A stretch of DNA of 64,000 nucleotides from an uncultured Winogradskyella sp. Its GTDB lineage: Bacteria > Bacteroidota > Bacteroidia > Flavobacteriales > Flavobacteriaceae. Below the pieces are notes generated by a model. That model worked only from the letters and a program-made list of their open reading frames with translations, was not told the origin of the DNA and searched no databases. The stretch's first letter is position 1, and every line of letters begins with the position of its first letter. Made by a program: the position numbers and the translations under genes. The stretch is taken from contig NZ_CANMXL010000002.1 of NCBI RefSeq assembly GCF_947501905.1, forward strand, positions 186,001 through 250,000, read 5' to 3'. Below, in pieces: positions 45,306-54,817 of the stretch.

Positions 45306-46769
45306 TTACAAACCACTAATATAACTCCCGTAAGGGTCTTGAAATTTTAAGCCTTTGGAATATCTATATTTACTTAACTTTTTGAATTGTGTTAATCCCC
45401 ATAGAATAAACTCTTTTTCAAAATAAATATCTTCCTTTTCTATATCTGGTTGATACTCCTCCAATAAAGTATCCAAGGGCTTTATTTCATCTAACTTAGA
45501 TTTATATTCTGCATCATTCATGGTATCTAAAAGTTCAAATCCTTCTCCATTAAAAAACCATGAAATCAAATCGTCATAAGGTGTCACCTCATCCTGTTTT
45601 TCAAGTTTCTCAATTTTAGGGAAATATCTAGGAAATAAAGTTTTTATAGCATTCTCTAACAATGTATTTGCTACAAAATCAGCACCTTCTTGTTCGCCTT
45701 CATAAACCAATTCTACTTTTCCTGTAATCGAAGGAATGATACCAACAAAATCGGATAAACGGATTACAGTATTTTTATCACCTGCTAACAATGCACGACG
45801 TTCCGCTGTACTCAATAAATTTTGAAATGCTGTAATACTCATACGTGCACTTACACCACTCTTTACATCTACATATTCGCTGTCGCGAGCTTCAAAACTA
45901 ATTTGCTCTAATACATCTTTAGCTAAATCTGGTATATGTATAGTCTCAGATTGTCGAGCATCTAGTTTTGCTTCTTGTGCAGTAATGGTACGTGCAGTAT
46001 CAACATTTTCTGGATAATGCGTCAAAATTTGTGAACCGATTCTATCTTTTAATGGTGTAACTATACTTCCGCGATTGGTATAATCTTCAGGGTTTGCTGT
46101 AAATACAAACTGCATATCTAAAGGCAATCTTAACTTAAATCCTCGAATCTGAATATCACCTTCTTGTAATATATTGAATAGTGCTACTTGGATACGAGCT
46201 TGCAAATCAGGTAACTCATTAATAACAAAAATACAGCGGTTTGCGCGTGGTATCATTCCATAATGAATCACCCTATCATCGGCATAACTTAATTTTAAGT
46301 TCGCCGCTTTTATGGGATCTACATCTCCTATGATATCTGCAACAGTAACATCTGGTGTTGCTAACTTTTCAGCAAAACGCTCATCACGATGCAACCAAGT
46401 AATTGGTGTATCATCTCCTTTTTCTGTAATCAATTCTGTTGCAAATCTTGAAATGGGTTGCAATGGGTCATCATTAATTTCTGAACCTTCCACAACTGGT
46501 ATATATTCATCCAACAAATTAATCATCATTCGAGCTAACCTAGTCTTTGCTTGTCCTCGTAAACCTAATAGATTGATATTATGACGTGATAAAATAGCGC
46601 GCTCTAATTCAGGAATCACTGTATTTTCATAACCATGAATACCATCAAATGTATTGACTTTATTCTTTATATTTTCAATTAAATTATCTCTCAATTCGTC
46701 CTTTATAGACTTTGATTGATAACCTGATTGCTTTAATTCGCCTATGGTTTTAATAGTTTCTATTTTCAT
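45306..46769 (-). CDS. MoxR/ChlI-like AAA ATPase
   Basis: 487 residues, cytoplasmic. AAA core with a Walker A-like GLRGQAKT (69-76) in which Ala74 stands where Gly usually is before Lys, a Walker B-like FVINELPDL with Asn184-Glu185 in place of Asp-Glu, and sensor segment FVFTANPEDYTNRGSIV. The family resembles Mg-chelatase subunit I and MoxR ATPases, which act with VWA proteins to remodel or insert metal into clients. The gene lies 107 bases downstream of a VWA protein gene on the same strand. The C-terminal 150 residues look helical and unique. Confidence 0.87.
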   Translation of the reverse strand: MKIETIKTIGELKQSGYQSKSIKDELRDNLIENIKNKVNTFDGIHGYENTVIPELERAILSRHNINLLGLRGQAKTRLARMMINLLDEYIPVVEGSEINDDPLQPISRFATELITEKGDDTPITWLHRDERFAEKLATPDVTVADIIGDVDPIKAANLKLSYADDRVIHYGMIPRANRCIFVINELPDLQARIQVALFNILQEGDIQIRGFKLRLPLDMQFVFTANPEDYTNRGSIVTPLKDRIGSQILTHYPENVDTARTITAQEAKLDARQSETIHIPDLAKDVLEQISFEARDSEYVDVKSGVSARMSITAFQNLLSTAERRALLAGDKNTVIRLSDFVGIIPSITGKVELVYEGEQEGADFVANTLLENAIKTLFPRYFPKIEKLEKQDEVTPYDDLISWFFNGEGFELLDTMNDAEYKSKLDEIKPLDTLLEEYQPDIEKEDIYFEKEFILWGLTQFKKLSKYRYSKGLKFQDPYGSYISGL

Positions 46770-46780
46770 ATAATTTTCGA

Positions 46781-46811
46781 TTGAGACATCTCGACTGCGC
46801 TCGATGTGACA
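46781..46811. repeat. REP-like intergenic element
   Basis: The 31-base segment contains CTCGACTGCGCTCGATGTGA, which resembles the widespread Bacteroidota intergenic repeat ending in ...GCGCTCGA/CTCAGAATGACA types. It can fold weakly (ACATC with GATGT). Only this one copy is in the window, so the repeat nature comes from recollection of other genomes. Confidence 0.4.
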
Positions 46812-46876
46812 GTATTTATTTTATTTCTAGAGATTGTAAGACTTATAACTTTTTACTTTTAACTCTTAACTGATTT

Positions 46877-48019
46877 TTATCCTTTAATTCTTCTTTTTCT
46901 ATTATTCTCGTAATCTTCAAAAATCATTTCTCCTAAACCTTTCAACCCAGTATAGAATGCTTTTCCTCTATTGGCTTGTGTAAACTCTCTAACAAATCGC
47001 ATGAGGTATGGGTCTTCTGCAATCATAAACGTGGTTATAGGAATATGCAGACGTCTTGCCTGTTGCGCCATAGCATAGCATTTGTTTGTAATGTATGGGT
47101 CGAGCCCATTGGAGTTTTTATAATACTGCCCGTCTGATAAACGCAAACAACTTGGTTTACCATCAGTTATCATAAAAATCTGTTTATTCGTATTACGCTT
47201 TCTACGTAGCATATCCATGGCCAATTGCAAACCTGCAACCGTATTTGTATGATATGGCCCAACTTTAAGGTATGGCAAATCCTTAATTTTTATGGGCCAA
47301 GCATCATTTCCAAAAACTAAAATCTCAATGGAATCTTTTGGGTAACGCGTAGTTATCAATTCTGATAATGCCATAGCCACTTTTTTGGCAGGAGTGATAC
47401 GGTCTTCACCATACAATATCATACTATGACTAATGTCTATCATTAACACCGTGCTCATTTGACTTTTATGAAGTGTTTCTTCGACCACCAAATCATCTTC
47501 TGTCAAATTGAAATTTCCTATACCATGATTAATCTGGGCATTACGCAAACTCTCTGTCATTGATACTTTATCTAAAGCATCTCCAAACTGATAAGCTCTA
47601 AAATCTCCAGTATGCTCATCTCCTAAGCCAACACCTTTACTCTTATGATTTCCTGCCCCACTACGTTTTATCTTTCCAAAAATATGGTCTAATGCTTGCT
47701 GACGAATGGCGCGTTCTGTTTTTGCCGTAATAGAAAATCTTCCATTTCCTTCACCCTCACCTTCTCCATCACCAGTTGGGTCAATCTCTTCGCGGATATA
47801 ACCCTTATTTTTTAAATCTTCAATAAAATCATCTATGGTGTAATCTGGAGTTGTCAATTCATATTCCTTGTCTAATTGTCGCAACCAATCGATAGCCTCA
47901 TCAAAATCACCAGAAGTATACGTAATTAGCTCCTTAAAGATTTCGAAAAGCTTATCAAAAGGTGATTGAAAAGGTGCTTCATAAGTTTTAAATACAAAAC
48001 CTGATTTTCTCTCTTTCAT
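46877..48019 (-). CDS. VWA-domain protein (ChlD/CoxE-like partner of the AAA ATPase)
   Basis: 380 residues, no signal peptide. Residues about 185-375 form a von Willebrand A domain with MIDAS motif DISHS (Asp195, Ser197, Ser199), a middle Thr in HTNTVAGL and MITDGKPS. The N-terminal helical part ends in a Gly/Glu linker (GDGEGEGEGNG, 83-93). MoxR-type ATPases and VWA proteins are usually paired; here they are adjacent on one strand, VWA first. The target of the pair is unknown. Confidence 0.88.
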   Translation of the reverse strand: MKERKSGFVFKTYEAPFQSPFDKLFEIFKELITYTSGDFDEAIDWLRQLDKEYELTTPDYTIDDFIEDLKNKGYIREEIDPTGDGEGEGEGNGRFSITAKTERAIRQQALDHIFGKIKRSGAGNHKSKGVGLGDEHTGDFRAYQFGDALDKVSMTESLRNAQINHGIGNFNLTEDDLVVEETLHKSQMSTVLMIDISHSMILYGEDRITPAKKVAMALSELITTRYPKDSIEILVFGNDAWPIKIKDLPYLKVGPYHTNTVAGLQLAMDMLRRKRNTNKQIFMITDGKPSCLRLSDGQYYKNSNGLDPYITNKCYAMAQQARRLHIPITTFMIAEDPYLMRFVREFTQANRGKAFYTGLKGLGEMIFEDYENNRKRRIKG

Positions 48020-48110
48020 AATTATATAAAAATAACGCTTTTTAGCCTTGTGCTCAAAGAGTAATTATATTCTAACATTTTATTAACTTTACTGCTAACA
48101 AACCAAATAA

Positions 48111-48728
48111 ATGTCTGAGGAAACTGAACAGCTCAAAAAGAAAATTAATTGGACAACTGATAAAATAATGAGTACTTCTGCTCTGTTTATTAGTGTAATT
48201 TCTTTAATAGCATTATTATACCAATCGTATTTAGCAAGAGAAGAAAATAGGCTCATTCAAAAGCAGCAAAGTGCTAATGTAATTCCTTATTTACAGTTTG
48301 AAAACATATATAATGTTCGTTCATTTAGCATACATATGGTAAATAAAGGTGTTGGCCCAGCATTTGTTAAAAAAGTGTCTTTTGCAATAAATGATAGCCT
48401 AAAGTTTGATAACTCAACTAATGCATTTCTACATGTAATCAAAGAAAGAATAAGCAAAGGTGATTCAATTGGTTACAATGGTTCGATTACTATTAAAGAG
48501 AATACAGTTGTCCAGCCAGGAGAAGACATAAGTGTTTTTGAAATTTCCTCTACAAATAATGGTAATTTTTCTGGAGTTAAAAGCTTCAAAGACTACATAA
48601 ACAATTCACCTCCTACTTTTACTATTGTATATGAGGACATCTATGGAAACCAATGGGAGCTTTCGAATAATAAAAACAAACAAGATTTTCAATTTTTAAC
48701 GCCTATACTTATCAAAAAAGTGGACTAA
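48111..48728 (+). CDS. Single-pass membrane protein, unknown
   Basis: 205 residues. Short charged cytoplasmic N-terminus, one transmembrane helix at about 20-42 (MSTSALFISVISLIALLYQS) and a coil, then a beta-rich domain with FSIHMVNKGVGPAFVKKVSF and TFTIVYEDIYGNQWELS, the pattern of phage- or defence-associated small membrane proteins of unknown role. I do not recognise the family. It is divergent from the VWA gene and 88 bases upstream of the large repeat protein. Confidence 0.7.
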   Translation: MSEETEQLKKKINWTTDKIMSTSALFISVISLIALLYQSYLAREENRLIQKQQSANVIPYLQFENIYNVRSFSIHMVNKGVGPAFVKKVSFAINDSLKFDNSTNAFLHVIKERISKGDSIGYNGSITIKENTVVQPGEDISVFEISSTNNGNFSGVKSFKDYINNSPPTFTIVYEDIYGNQWELSNNKNKQDFQFLTPILIKKVD

Positions 48729-48816
48729 TACGGTTCAAGTTCTTTAAGATTTTTTTATGACTTTTTGAAAAGAGTAACTTGTACCTTTAAGCCTTACTCA
48801 ACTAACCCAAAAAATA

Positions 48817-51800
48817 ATGAAACAATTTTTCTCGTTTGTTATGCTATTTTGCGTAACATTTCTTTCTGCACAAGAATTTTCGATGGACATGGTGAAAAAC
48901 ATGGAGCCACGAAATATTGGTCCTGGTGGCATGTCCGGCCGCGTAACAGCCATTGATGTTGTAAATAATAATCCAGACGTTATGTATGTTGGTACAGCTT
49001 CTGGTGGTCTTTGGAAGTCTACTTCTGGCGGTATTAAATGGGAACCCATTTTTGATGAAGAATTAACCGCTTCGATTGGTGCTGTAGAAATCCAGCAATC
49101 AAACCCAAGTGTGATTTGGGTTGGTACTGGAGAAGGAAATCCACGTAATTCTCTTAATGGTGGTTATGGTGTTTATAAATCTCTTGACGGTGGAAAAACA
49201 TGGATGGCCATGGGCTTGGAAAAAACAAGACATATCCATAGAATTATTGTAGACCCAACAAATCCAGATGTGGTTTATGTAGGTGCTATTGGGTCTCCAT
49301 GGGGTGTTCATCCAGAACGTGGTGTTTTTAAAACTACAGACGGCGGAAAAACATGGAATAAAATCTTATTTGCTAATAACAAAACAGGTGTAGCAGACTT
49401 AGTTATGGATCCAACCAATCCAAACAAATTATTTGCAGCCATGTGGGAACATAAACGTGACCCCTGGTTTTTTAAATCTGGAGGTGAAGGTTCTTCATTA
49501 CAGATGACGCATGATGGCGGAAAAACATGGAAAAAAATTACAGATAAGGAAGGCTTCCCAAAAGGAGACTTAGGACGTATAGGTATTGCCATAGCACCTA
49601 ACAAGCCTAATATTGTTTATGCTCTTGTTGAGGCTAAAAAGAATGCACTTTACAAAAGTGAAGATGGTGGTTTTAAATGGAAAAAAATCAATGACAAGAA
49701 TGATATTGGAAACAGGCCTTTCTATTATTCTGAAATATATGTTGACCCACAGAATGAAAATCGTGTGTATTCAGTTTTTACTTATGTTAATGTTTCTGAA
49801 GACGGCGGAAAAAATTTCAAACAACTCATGCCAGCTTATGGCGTAAGTAACGGTGTTCACCCAGACCATCATGCATGGTGGATTCACCCAGAGAATGGAA
49901 ACTTTATGATTGATGGTAATGATGGCGGAATGAATATCACTAAAGACGGTGGGAAAACATGGCGTTTTATTGGCAATTTACCTGTGGCGCAGTTCTATCA
50001 TATCTCTGTCGATAACGAATATCCGTATAACGTTTATGGTGGTATGCAAGATAATGGTTCATGGCGTGGTCCAGCTTACGTATGGCGCGCTCAAGGCATT
50101 AGAAATAGTTATTGGCAAGAAATCAGTTTTGGTGACGGATTTGATGTTGTTCCGGATAAGGATGATAGTCGTTACGGTTGGTCAATGAGTCAACAAGGAT
50201 TTGTGAGTCGTTATGATTGGCAAACAGGTAATAATTATGGTGTTAGACCTACGCATCCTGATGCAGATGTGAGATTACGTTTTAATTGGAATTCGGCTAT
50301 AAACATAGACCCTTTTAATAATAGCACCATTTATTTTGGGAGTCAGTTTGTACACAAATCCACTGATAAAGGTGAAACTTGGACAGTTATATCTCCAGAT
50401 TTATCTACTAATGACCCAGAAAAACAAAAACAATCTGAAAGTGGTGGCTTAACTATGGATGCAACAGGTGCAGAAAATCACTGTACCATTTTAGTCATTG
50501 AGCCTTCACCTGTTGAGAAAGATATGCTTTGGGCAGGCACAGACGATGGACGTGTACATTACACTATCAATGGCGGTGATTCTTGGACAGAGGTTACAAA
50601 CAACATTCCAAAATTACCTAAAGGTAGTTGGGTTGCACAAATTAAAGCTTCTAACAAAAATAAAGGCGAAGCACTTTTAATTGTTAATGATTATAGACGT
50701 TTTAACTACACACCATATGCTTACCGTACCAAAAACTATGGTAAATCTTGGGAACGCATTGTAGATGAAAATGATGTACAAAGTTATACATTGGCTATTG
50801 TTGAAGATTTAAAAGAACCAAACCTTATGTTTCTTGGAACTGATGATGGATTGTATGTATCTATAAATGCTGGCGAAAAATGGACCAAGTGGACTAATGG
50901 TTTTCCTACCACATCAGTTAAAGATTTAGTCATTCATCCTAGAGAGCATGATTTAGTAATAGGTACATTTGGTCGTGCAGCTTGGGTTTTAGACGATATT
51001 AGACCTTTACGTGAAATGGCTAAAAATACTTCTGTTATGTCTTCAAATATAACCCTATTCAATCCACCAACAGCTTATCAAGCCGCTTACCAACAACCAA
51101 CTGGGAGTCGTTTTGGTGCTGACGCTATGTATCATGGAGAAAATCGACGTGGAGGCGCAAGATTGGCATACCTATTTAACAAGAAAGAGAATGTAAAGTC
51201 CGATATAAAATCAGATTCTAAAAAAGGAGATAAGAATACTAGCGATAAAAAAGATGAAAATAAAATTAAGTGGGATTCTTTAACACTTAAGCTTTATGAC
51301 GGCGAACGTTTAATAAGAACTTTAAAACAAAAAGCACCAAAAGAAAATGGACTACAGCGTTGGACTTGGTTTATGGACGAATCTGGAAAAGAAAGACCTT
51401 CTAGACGTATCAGAAAATCTACTAGAGAACCAAGTGGAGTTTCAGTAAAACCAGGAACTTACAAAGCGGTGCTGCATTACGGCGACCAAACTTCTGAAAC
51501 TATGGTTAATGTTGAATCTGACCCAAGACTAAATGTATCACAAAAGAATATTAATGAAGTTTACGATGCTGCAAAAGAGTTAGAAAATATATCGCAAACG
51601 CTTGCTGATGCATCAAAACAATTAATTGAAAGTAAAGACATAGCTTCCAAGTATCAATCAGAATTAAAAAAGTTAGATAAAGAAGCGTATAAAGATCAGA
51701 TTAAAGCTTCAGATTCTGTTGTAAAATCTATTGATAAGCTACTAGACAAATACTTCGGTAAAGTCGATAAACGCCAAGGTATTACTAGGAATCCAGAAGT

Positions 51801-52026
51801 TACTGCTTTACAGCGTTTGCGAACTGCAACTGGCTATATTTATGGAAGTCAAACGGGTATAACTACTACGGAAACCACATTAATGAAACATGCAAAAGAC
51901 GCCGTTAAAGAATTACTTAGTGAAACTAATGCCTTCTTTAACAATGAATGGAAATCTTACGAAGCAGATATGAAAGCTTTAAAGACCAACCCATTTAAGG
52001 AGACCAAAATCTTTGGGATTGATTAA
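48817..52026 (+). CDS. Large exported Asp-box (VPS10/BNR) repeat protein
   Basis: 1069 residues with signal peptide (1-19, ending LSAQ). Residues about 30-760 are a double beta-propeller with many Asp-box hairpins (SLDGGKTWMAM, TTDGGKTWNKI, THDGGKTWKKI, SEDGGFKWKKI, TKDGGKTWRFI, STDKGETWTVI, TINGGDSWTEV), as in sortilin/VPS10 and xyloglucan-type proteins. A Lys/Asp/Ser-rich linker (about 790-820) and a C-terminal helical coil (about 900-1069) follow. No catalytic acid can be named. It is followed after 19 bases by an S9 peptidase gene, suggesting one transcript. Confidence 0.87.
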   Translation: MKQFFSFVMLFCVTFLSAQEFSMDMVKNMEPRNIGPGGMSGRVTAIDVVNNNPDVMYVGTASGGLWKSTSGGIKWEPIFDEELTASIGAVEIQQSNPSVIWVGTGEGNPRNSLNGGYGVYKSLDGGKTWMAMGLEKTRHIHRIIVDPTNPDVVYVGAIGSPWGVHPERGVFKTTDGGKTWNKILFANNKTGVADLVMDPTNPNKLFAAMWEHKRDPWFFKSGGEGSSLQMTHDGGKTWKKITDKEGFPKGDLGRIGIAIAPNKPNIVYALVEAKKNALYKSEDGGFKWKKINDKNDIGNRPFYYSEIYVDPQNENRVYSVFTYVNVSEDGGKNFKQLMPAYGVSNGVHPDHHAWWIHPENGNFMIDGNDGGMNITKDGGKTWRFIGNLPVAQFYHISVDNEYPYNVYGGMQDNGSWRGPAYVWRAQGIRNSYWQEISFGDGFDVVPDKDDSRYGWSMSQQGFVSRYDWQTGNNYGVRPTHPDADVRLRFNWNSAINIDPFNNSTIYFGSQFVHKSTDKGETWTVISPDLSTNDPEKQKQSESGGLTMDATGAENHCTILVIEPSPVEKDMLWAGTDDGRVHYTINGGDSWTEVTNNIPKLPKGSWVAQIKASNKNKGEALLIVNDYRRFNYTPYAYRTKNYGKSWERIVDENDVQSYTLAIVEDLKEPNLMFLGTDDGLYVSINAGEKWTKWTNGFPTTSVKDLVIHPREHDLVIGTFGRAAWVLDDIRPLREMAKNTSVMSSNITLFNPPTAYQAAYQQPTGSRFGADAMYHGENRRGGARLAYLFNKKENVKSDIKSDSKKGDKNTSDKKDENKIKWDSLTLKLYDGERLIRTLKQKAPKENGLQRWTWFMDESGKERPSRRIRKSTREPSGVSVKPGTYKAVLHYGDQTSETMVNVESDPRLNVSQKNINEVYDAAKELENISQTLADASKQLIESKDIASKYQSELKKLDKEAYKDQIKASDSVVKSIDKLLDKYFGKVDKRQGITRNPEVTALQRLRTATGYIYGSQTGITTTETTLMKHAKDAVKELLSETNAFFNNEWKSYEADMKALKTNPFKETKIFGID

Positions 52027-52045
52027 ATCAACTAAAACAATCATT

Positions 52046-53998
52046 ATGAAAACAAAATTTTTAGGATTTTGTATTGCTGTTTTTCTATTTTCTTGTAAAG
52101 AAGATGCAAAAAAATCTGACATAGCTAAAAAGGAAGTCAAGCAATACACTATTGAACAATTTATGGATAACGAAGCCATTGGTGGCGGTAGTTTTTCGTA
52201 CGACAACTCACAATTACTAGTCTCTAGTAATCGTTCGGGAATTTACAATGTCTATACTGTATCTGCAGAAGGTGGAGAAATGACTGCTATTACAGCATCT
52301 GATAGTACATCGATTTTTGCTGATGCCTTTTTTCCTGAAGATAATAGAATGCTATTAAATGCCGACGGAAATGGTGATGAAATAGACCATTTATTTGTTA
52401 GAGATCTAGAAGGAAACATTAAAGACATTACACCCGAAAAAGGTGCAAAATCAAGTTTTTATGGATGGTCCGATGACAATAAAAGTCTTTATTATGGCTC
52501 GAACAAAAGGGATCCGAGATTTTTTGATGTTTATAAAATGAATTTGGAAGACTATTCGTCTGAAATGATTTATCAAAACAATGATAACCTCTCATTCTCG
52601 GGTATGTCTAATGACGAAAATTACTTTGCACTTTCAAAAAGTTTAAATACAAATGATAGTGACTTATTCATCTACGACTCAAAAACTGGTGAGAAAACAA
52701 AAATTAATGAAAATCAAAGTGGTAATTCGGCTCAAGATTTTTCAAAAGACAATAATACCTTTTATTATACAACAGATGATGGTGGTGAATTTTCGTATCT
52801 GATGTCATATAATTTTGAAACTAAAGAGCGAAAAAAAGTTGTAGAAAAAGACTGGGACGTTAGTGGTGCAGGTTTTACAAAGAATGGAAAATACATGGTC
52901 GTTTATGTTAATGAAGACGGCAAAAATGCTATTGAAGTTTTAGATACTAAAACAAGTACTCTAATTGATTTACCAGATTTTGAAGGAAAAAGTATTACTA
53001 GCGTCGGTTTTAGCAGTGACGAGAGTTGGATGCGTATGTATGTTGGTGGTTCTAATTCGCCTTCAGATTTATATACTTACAATTTTGAAACTAAAAAACA
53101 ACACCGAATTAGTGATGTATTAAATAAGGATATCAATGCAGAAGATTTGGTTACTGCAAAAGTAGTGCGATACAAATCTTTTGATGGTGTTGAGATTCCA
53201 GCTATTTATTATTTACCTCATCAAGCATCAGCAGAAAACAAAGTGCCTGCTATGGTATGGGTACATGGTGGCCCTGGCGGGCAAACACGTCAAAACTTCA
53301 GTTCTTTAATCCAGTATATGGTTAATCATGGTTATGCGGTTTTAGCTGTCAATAATCGTGGTAGTAGTGGTTATGGAAAAACATTCTACCAAATGGATAA
53401 CAAAAACCATGGTGAAAAAGATTTGCAAGACTGTGTTGAAGGCAAAAATTGGCTTGCTGAACAAGCAGAGATTGATGGAGATAGAATAGGAATTATAGGT
53501 GGTTCTTATGGTGGTTATATGACTATGGCAGCGTTGACGTATACACCCGAAGAGTTTGATGTAGGTGTTAACCTTTTTGGAGTTACAAATTGGATGCGTA
53601 CTTTAAAAAGTATTCCGCCATATTGGGAATCTTTTAGAGAATCTTTATACGATGAGTTAGGCGACCCTTTTTCGGCAGATTCTGTACGTTTAAAACGTAT
53701 TTCGCCATTATTCCATACAGATAAGGTTACAAAACCTCTAATTGTATTACAAGGTGCTCAAGACCCTAGAGTTTTACAAGTTGAGTCTGATGAAATTGTT
53801 GCAGGTGTTAGAAAGAATAATGTACCTGTAGAATATGTTTTATTTGAAGATGAAGGTCATGGGTTTATTAAAAAAGAAAATCAGATTGAAGCTAATGAAC
53901 GCATCGTACAGTTTTTAGATAAGTATCTTAAAAAGGATGGTGCTCCTAAAGACGGACAAGAACCTGTTAATGAAAAAATTGAAGCTGAAACAGATTAA
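52046..53998 (+). CDS. S9-family peptidase (prolyl oligopeptidase type), lipoprotein
   Basis: 650 residues from the ATG at 52046; the upstream frame from a TTG at 52013 would overlap the previous gene and lacks a signal. Lipobox LFSC with Cys17. An N-terminal propeller (about 40-370) covers the active site, then an alpha/beta hydrolase with Ser487 in GGSYGGYM, Asp573 in GAQDPRVL and His605 in DEGHGF, all present. It should hydrolyse short peptides outside the inner membrane, DPP/acylaminoacyl-peptidase-like. The Glu/Lys-rich tail follows. A bidirectional terminator closes it. Confidence 0.93.
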   Translation: MKTKFLGFCIAVFLFSCKEDAKKSDIAKKEVKQYTIEQFMDNEAIGGGSFSYDNSQLLVSSNRSGIYNVYTVSAEGGEMTAITASDSTSIFADAFFPEDNRMLLNADGNGDEIDHLFVRDLEGNIKDITPEKGAKSSFYGWSDDNKSLYYGSNKRDPRFFDVYKMNLEDYSSEMIYQNNDNLSFSGMSNDENYFALSKSLNTNDSDLFIYDSKTGEKTKINENQSGNSAQDFSKDNNTFYYTTDDGGEFSYLMSYNFETKERKKVVEKDWDVSGAGFTKNGKYMVVYVNEDGKNAIEVLDTKTSTLIDLPDFEGKSITSVGFSSDESWMRMYVGGSNSPSDLYTYNFETKKQHRISDVLNKDINAEDLVTAKVVRYKSFDGVEIPAIYYLPHQASAENKVPAMVWVHGGPGGQTRQNFSSLIQYMVNHGYAVLAVNNRGSSGYGKTFYQMDNKNHGEKDLQDCVEGKNWLAEQAEIDGDRIGIIGGSYGGYMTMAALTYTPEEFDVGVNLFGVTNWMRTLKSIPPYWESFRESLYDELGDPFSADSVRLKRISPLFHTDKVTKPLIVLQGAQDPRVLQVESDEIVAGVRKNNVPVEYVLFEDEGHGFIKKENQIEANERIVQFLDKYLKKDGAPKDGQEPVNEKIEAETD

Positions 53999-54020
53999 AA
54001 AAATATTGTATTAAAAAAGC

Positions 54021-54046
54021 AGAGCCGATAATTACTTATCGGCTCT
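54021..54046. terminator. Bidirectional terminator
   Basis: Perfect 11-bp stem (54021-54031 with 54036-54046), 4-base loop, A-rich left and T-run right. It serves the S9 peptidase and the convergent fnr-like gene. Confidence 0.9.
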
Positions 54047-54064
54047 TTTTATTAACTACAACTG

Positions 54065-54742
54065 CTACTCTATCAATTTAAGCGCATTATAGTTTTCAAT
54101 CTTTATGTGCTTTCCTGATGTACTAATAATATTTTCTTTCTTAAATAGAGATAAGATACGTATAGCAGATTCTGTTGCTGTCCCAACAATACTAGCATAA
54201 TCTTCTCTTGATAGTACAATTGAAAGGTAGCCTTGCTCATCAACACCAAAAGTATCATGATTATATATTAAGGTTTCTGCCATTCTTTGTTTTACAGGTT
54301 TTTGCGCCATATTGACTAATGCATCATCTGAACCTTTTAAATCTTCAGCCATTTCTCTCAATACATCCATTGTGAATTTTGGATTCTTGGACAAATCATT
54401 CATTATTTCACGTTTTGGGATAAAACACATTTCCATATCATTGAGTGCTACTGCACTCAGATTAGTTTTCTGTTCAGTCACCAATGAGCGCTTCCCTAAA
54501 AGACCTCCTTTAATAACCAATTTAACAACTTGATCTTTACCGTTTTCACTCAACTTAGATAATTTACAAACGCCATCTCTAACACAATACACACCATTAA
54601 GTGTTTCTCCTTCTTCAAAAATCACTTGTCCTTTTTTATAGAACTTACCTGTTTTACATGCAGAGACACGCATCAATTCTTCTCTAGTTAAAGATTTTAG
54701 AGTATTAAACTCTTTAATGATACACGACTCACACTTACTCAT
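54065..54742 (-). CDS. Crp/Fnr-family regulator, probable oxygen sensor
   Basis: 225 residues: cyclic-nucleotide-type sensor domain (about 25-130), dimer helix and winged helix-turn-helix (about 165-215). It has N-terminal CESC (Cys4, Cys7) and Cys106 in MEMCFIPK, aligning with E. coli FNR Cys122, but no Cys five residues after Cys7; Cys29 could be the fourth ligand. In the recognition helix Glu191 and Arg195 align with FNR Glu209 and Arg213, while Ile194 replaces Ser212. It is divergent from the cbb3 oxidase genes and has an Fnr-like box in its upstream region, so a redox or oxygen role is likely but inferred. Confidence 0.9.
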   Translation of the reverse strand: MSKCESCIIKEFNTLKSLTREELMRVSACKTGKFYKKGQVIFEEGETLNGVYCVRDGVCKLSKLSENGKDQVVKLVIKGGLLGKRSLVTEQKTNLSAVALNDMEMCFIPKREIMNDLSKNPKFTMDVLREMAEDLKGSDDALVNMAQKPVKQRMAETLIYNHDTFGVDEQGYLSIVLSREDYASIVGTATESAIRILSLFKKENIISTSGKHIKIENYNALKLIE

Positions 54743-54765
54743 CTGGGTTGTTTTTGGCAGTATCT

Positions 54766-54773
54766 CAAAGATA
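54766..54773 (-). promoter_or_regulatory. -7 element for the fnr-like gene
   Basis: Minus-strand TATCTTTG, full match to TAnnTTTG, about 24 bases before the ATG. The Fnr-like box centre lies 15.5 bases upstream of it, over the expected -33 region. Confidence 0.6.
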
Positions 54774-54778
54774 CAAAG

Positions 54779-54798
54779 AACATGACAAATATCATATT
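54779..54798. promoter_or_regulatory. Fnr-like box 1 (between fnr-like gene and ccoI)
   Basis: AACATGAC-AAAT-ATCATATT: TGAY-N4-RTCA core with 6 of 8 arm bases symmetrical. Its centre (54788.5) is 29.5 bases upstream of the first base of the CAACTTTG element at 54818 (plus strand) and covers the -33 region of the minus-strand fnr-like promoter. Confidence 0.72.
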
Positions 54799-54817
54799 TT
54801 AAAACCTATCGAAACAC

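Noticed and set aside
45141..45350. Plus-strand frame of 69 codons ending in the ATPase gene
   Set aside because: It starts with TTG, overlaps the 3' end of the well-supported ATPase gene and its translation shows no domain or signal. A shorter 39-codon frame inside (45163-45282) is mentioned only within the description of this stretch.
48111..48728. Possible phage or defence function of the single-pass protein
   Set aside because: No integrase, nuclease or other defence gene is adjacent and no motif supports it; kept as unknown.
52013..52045. Upstream TTG start for the S9 peptidase
   Set aside because: It would overlap the preceding gene and displace the lipoprotein signal; the ATG at 52046 starts a clean signal peptide with lipobox.
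54760..54774. Short palindrome GTATCT-CAA-AGATAC beside the fnr-like promoter
   Set aside because: It overlaps the TATCTTTG -7 element, so much of its symmetry is explained by that element; I do not claim it as an operator.
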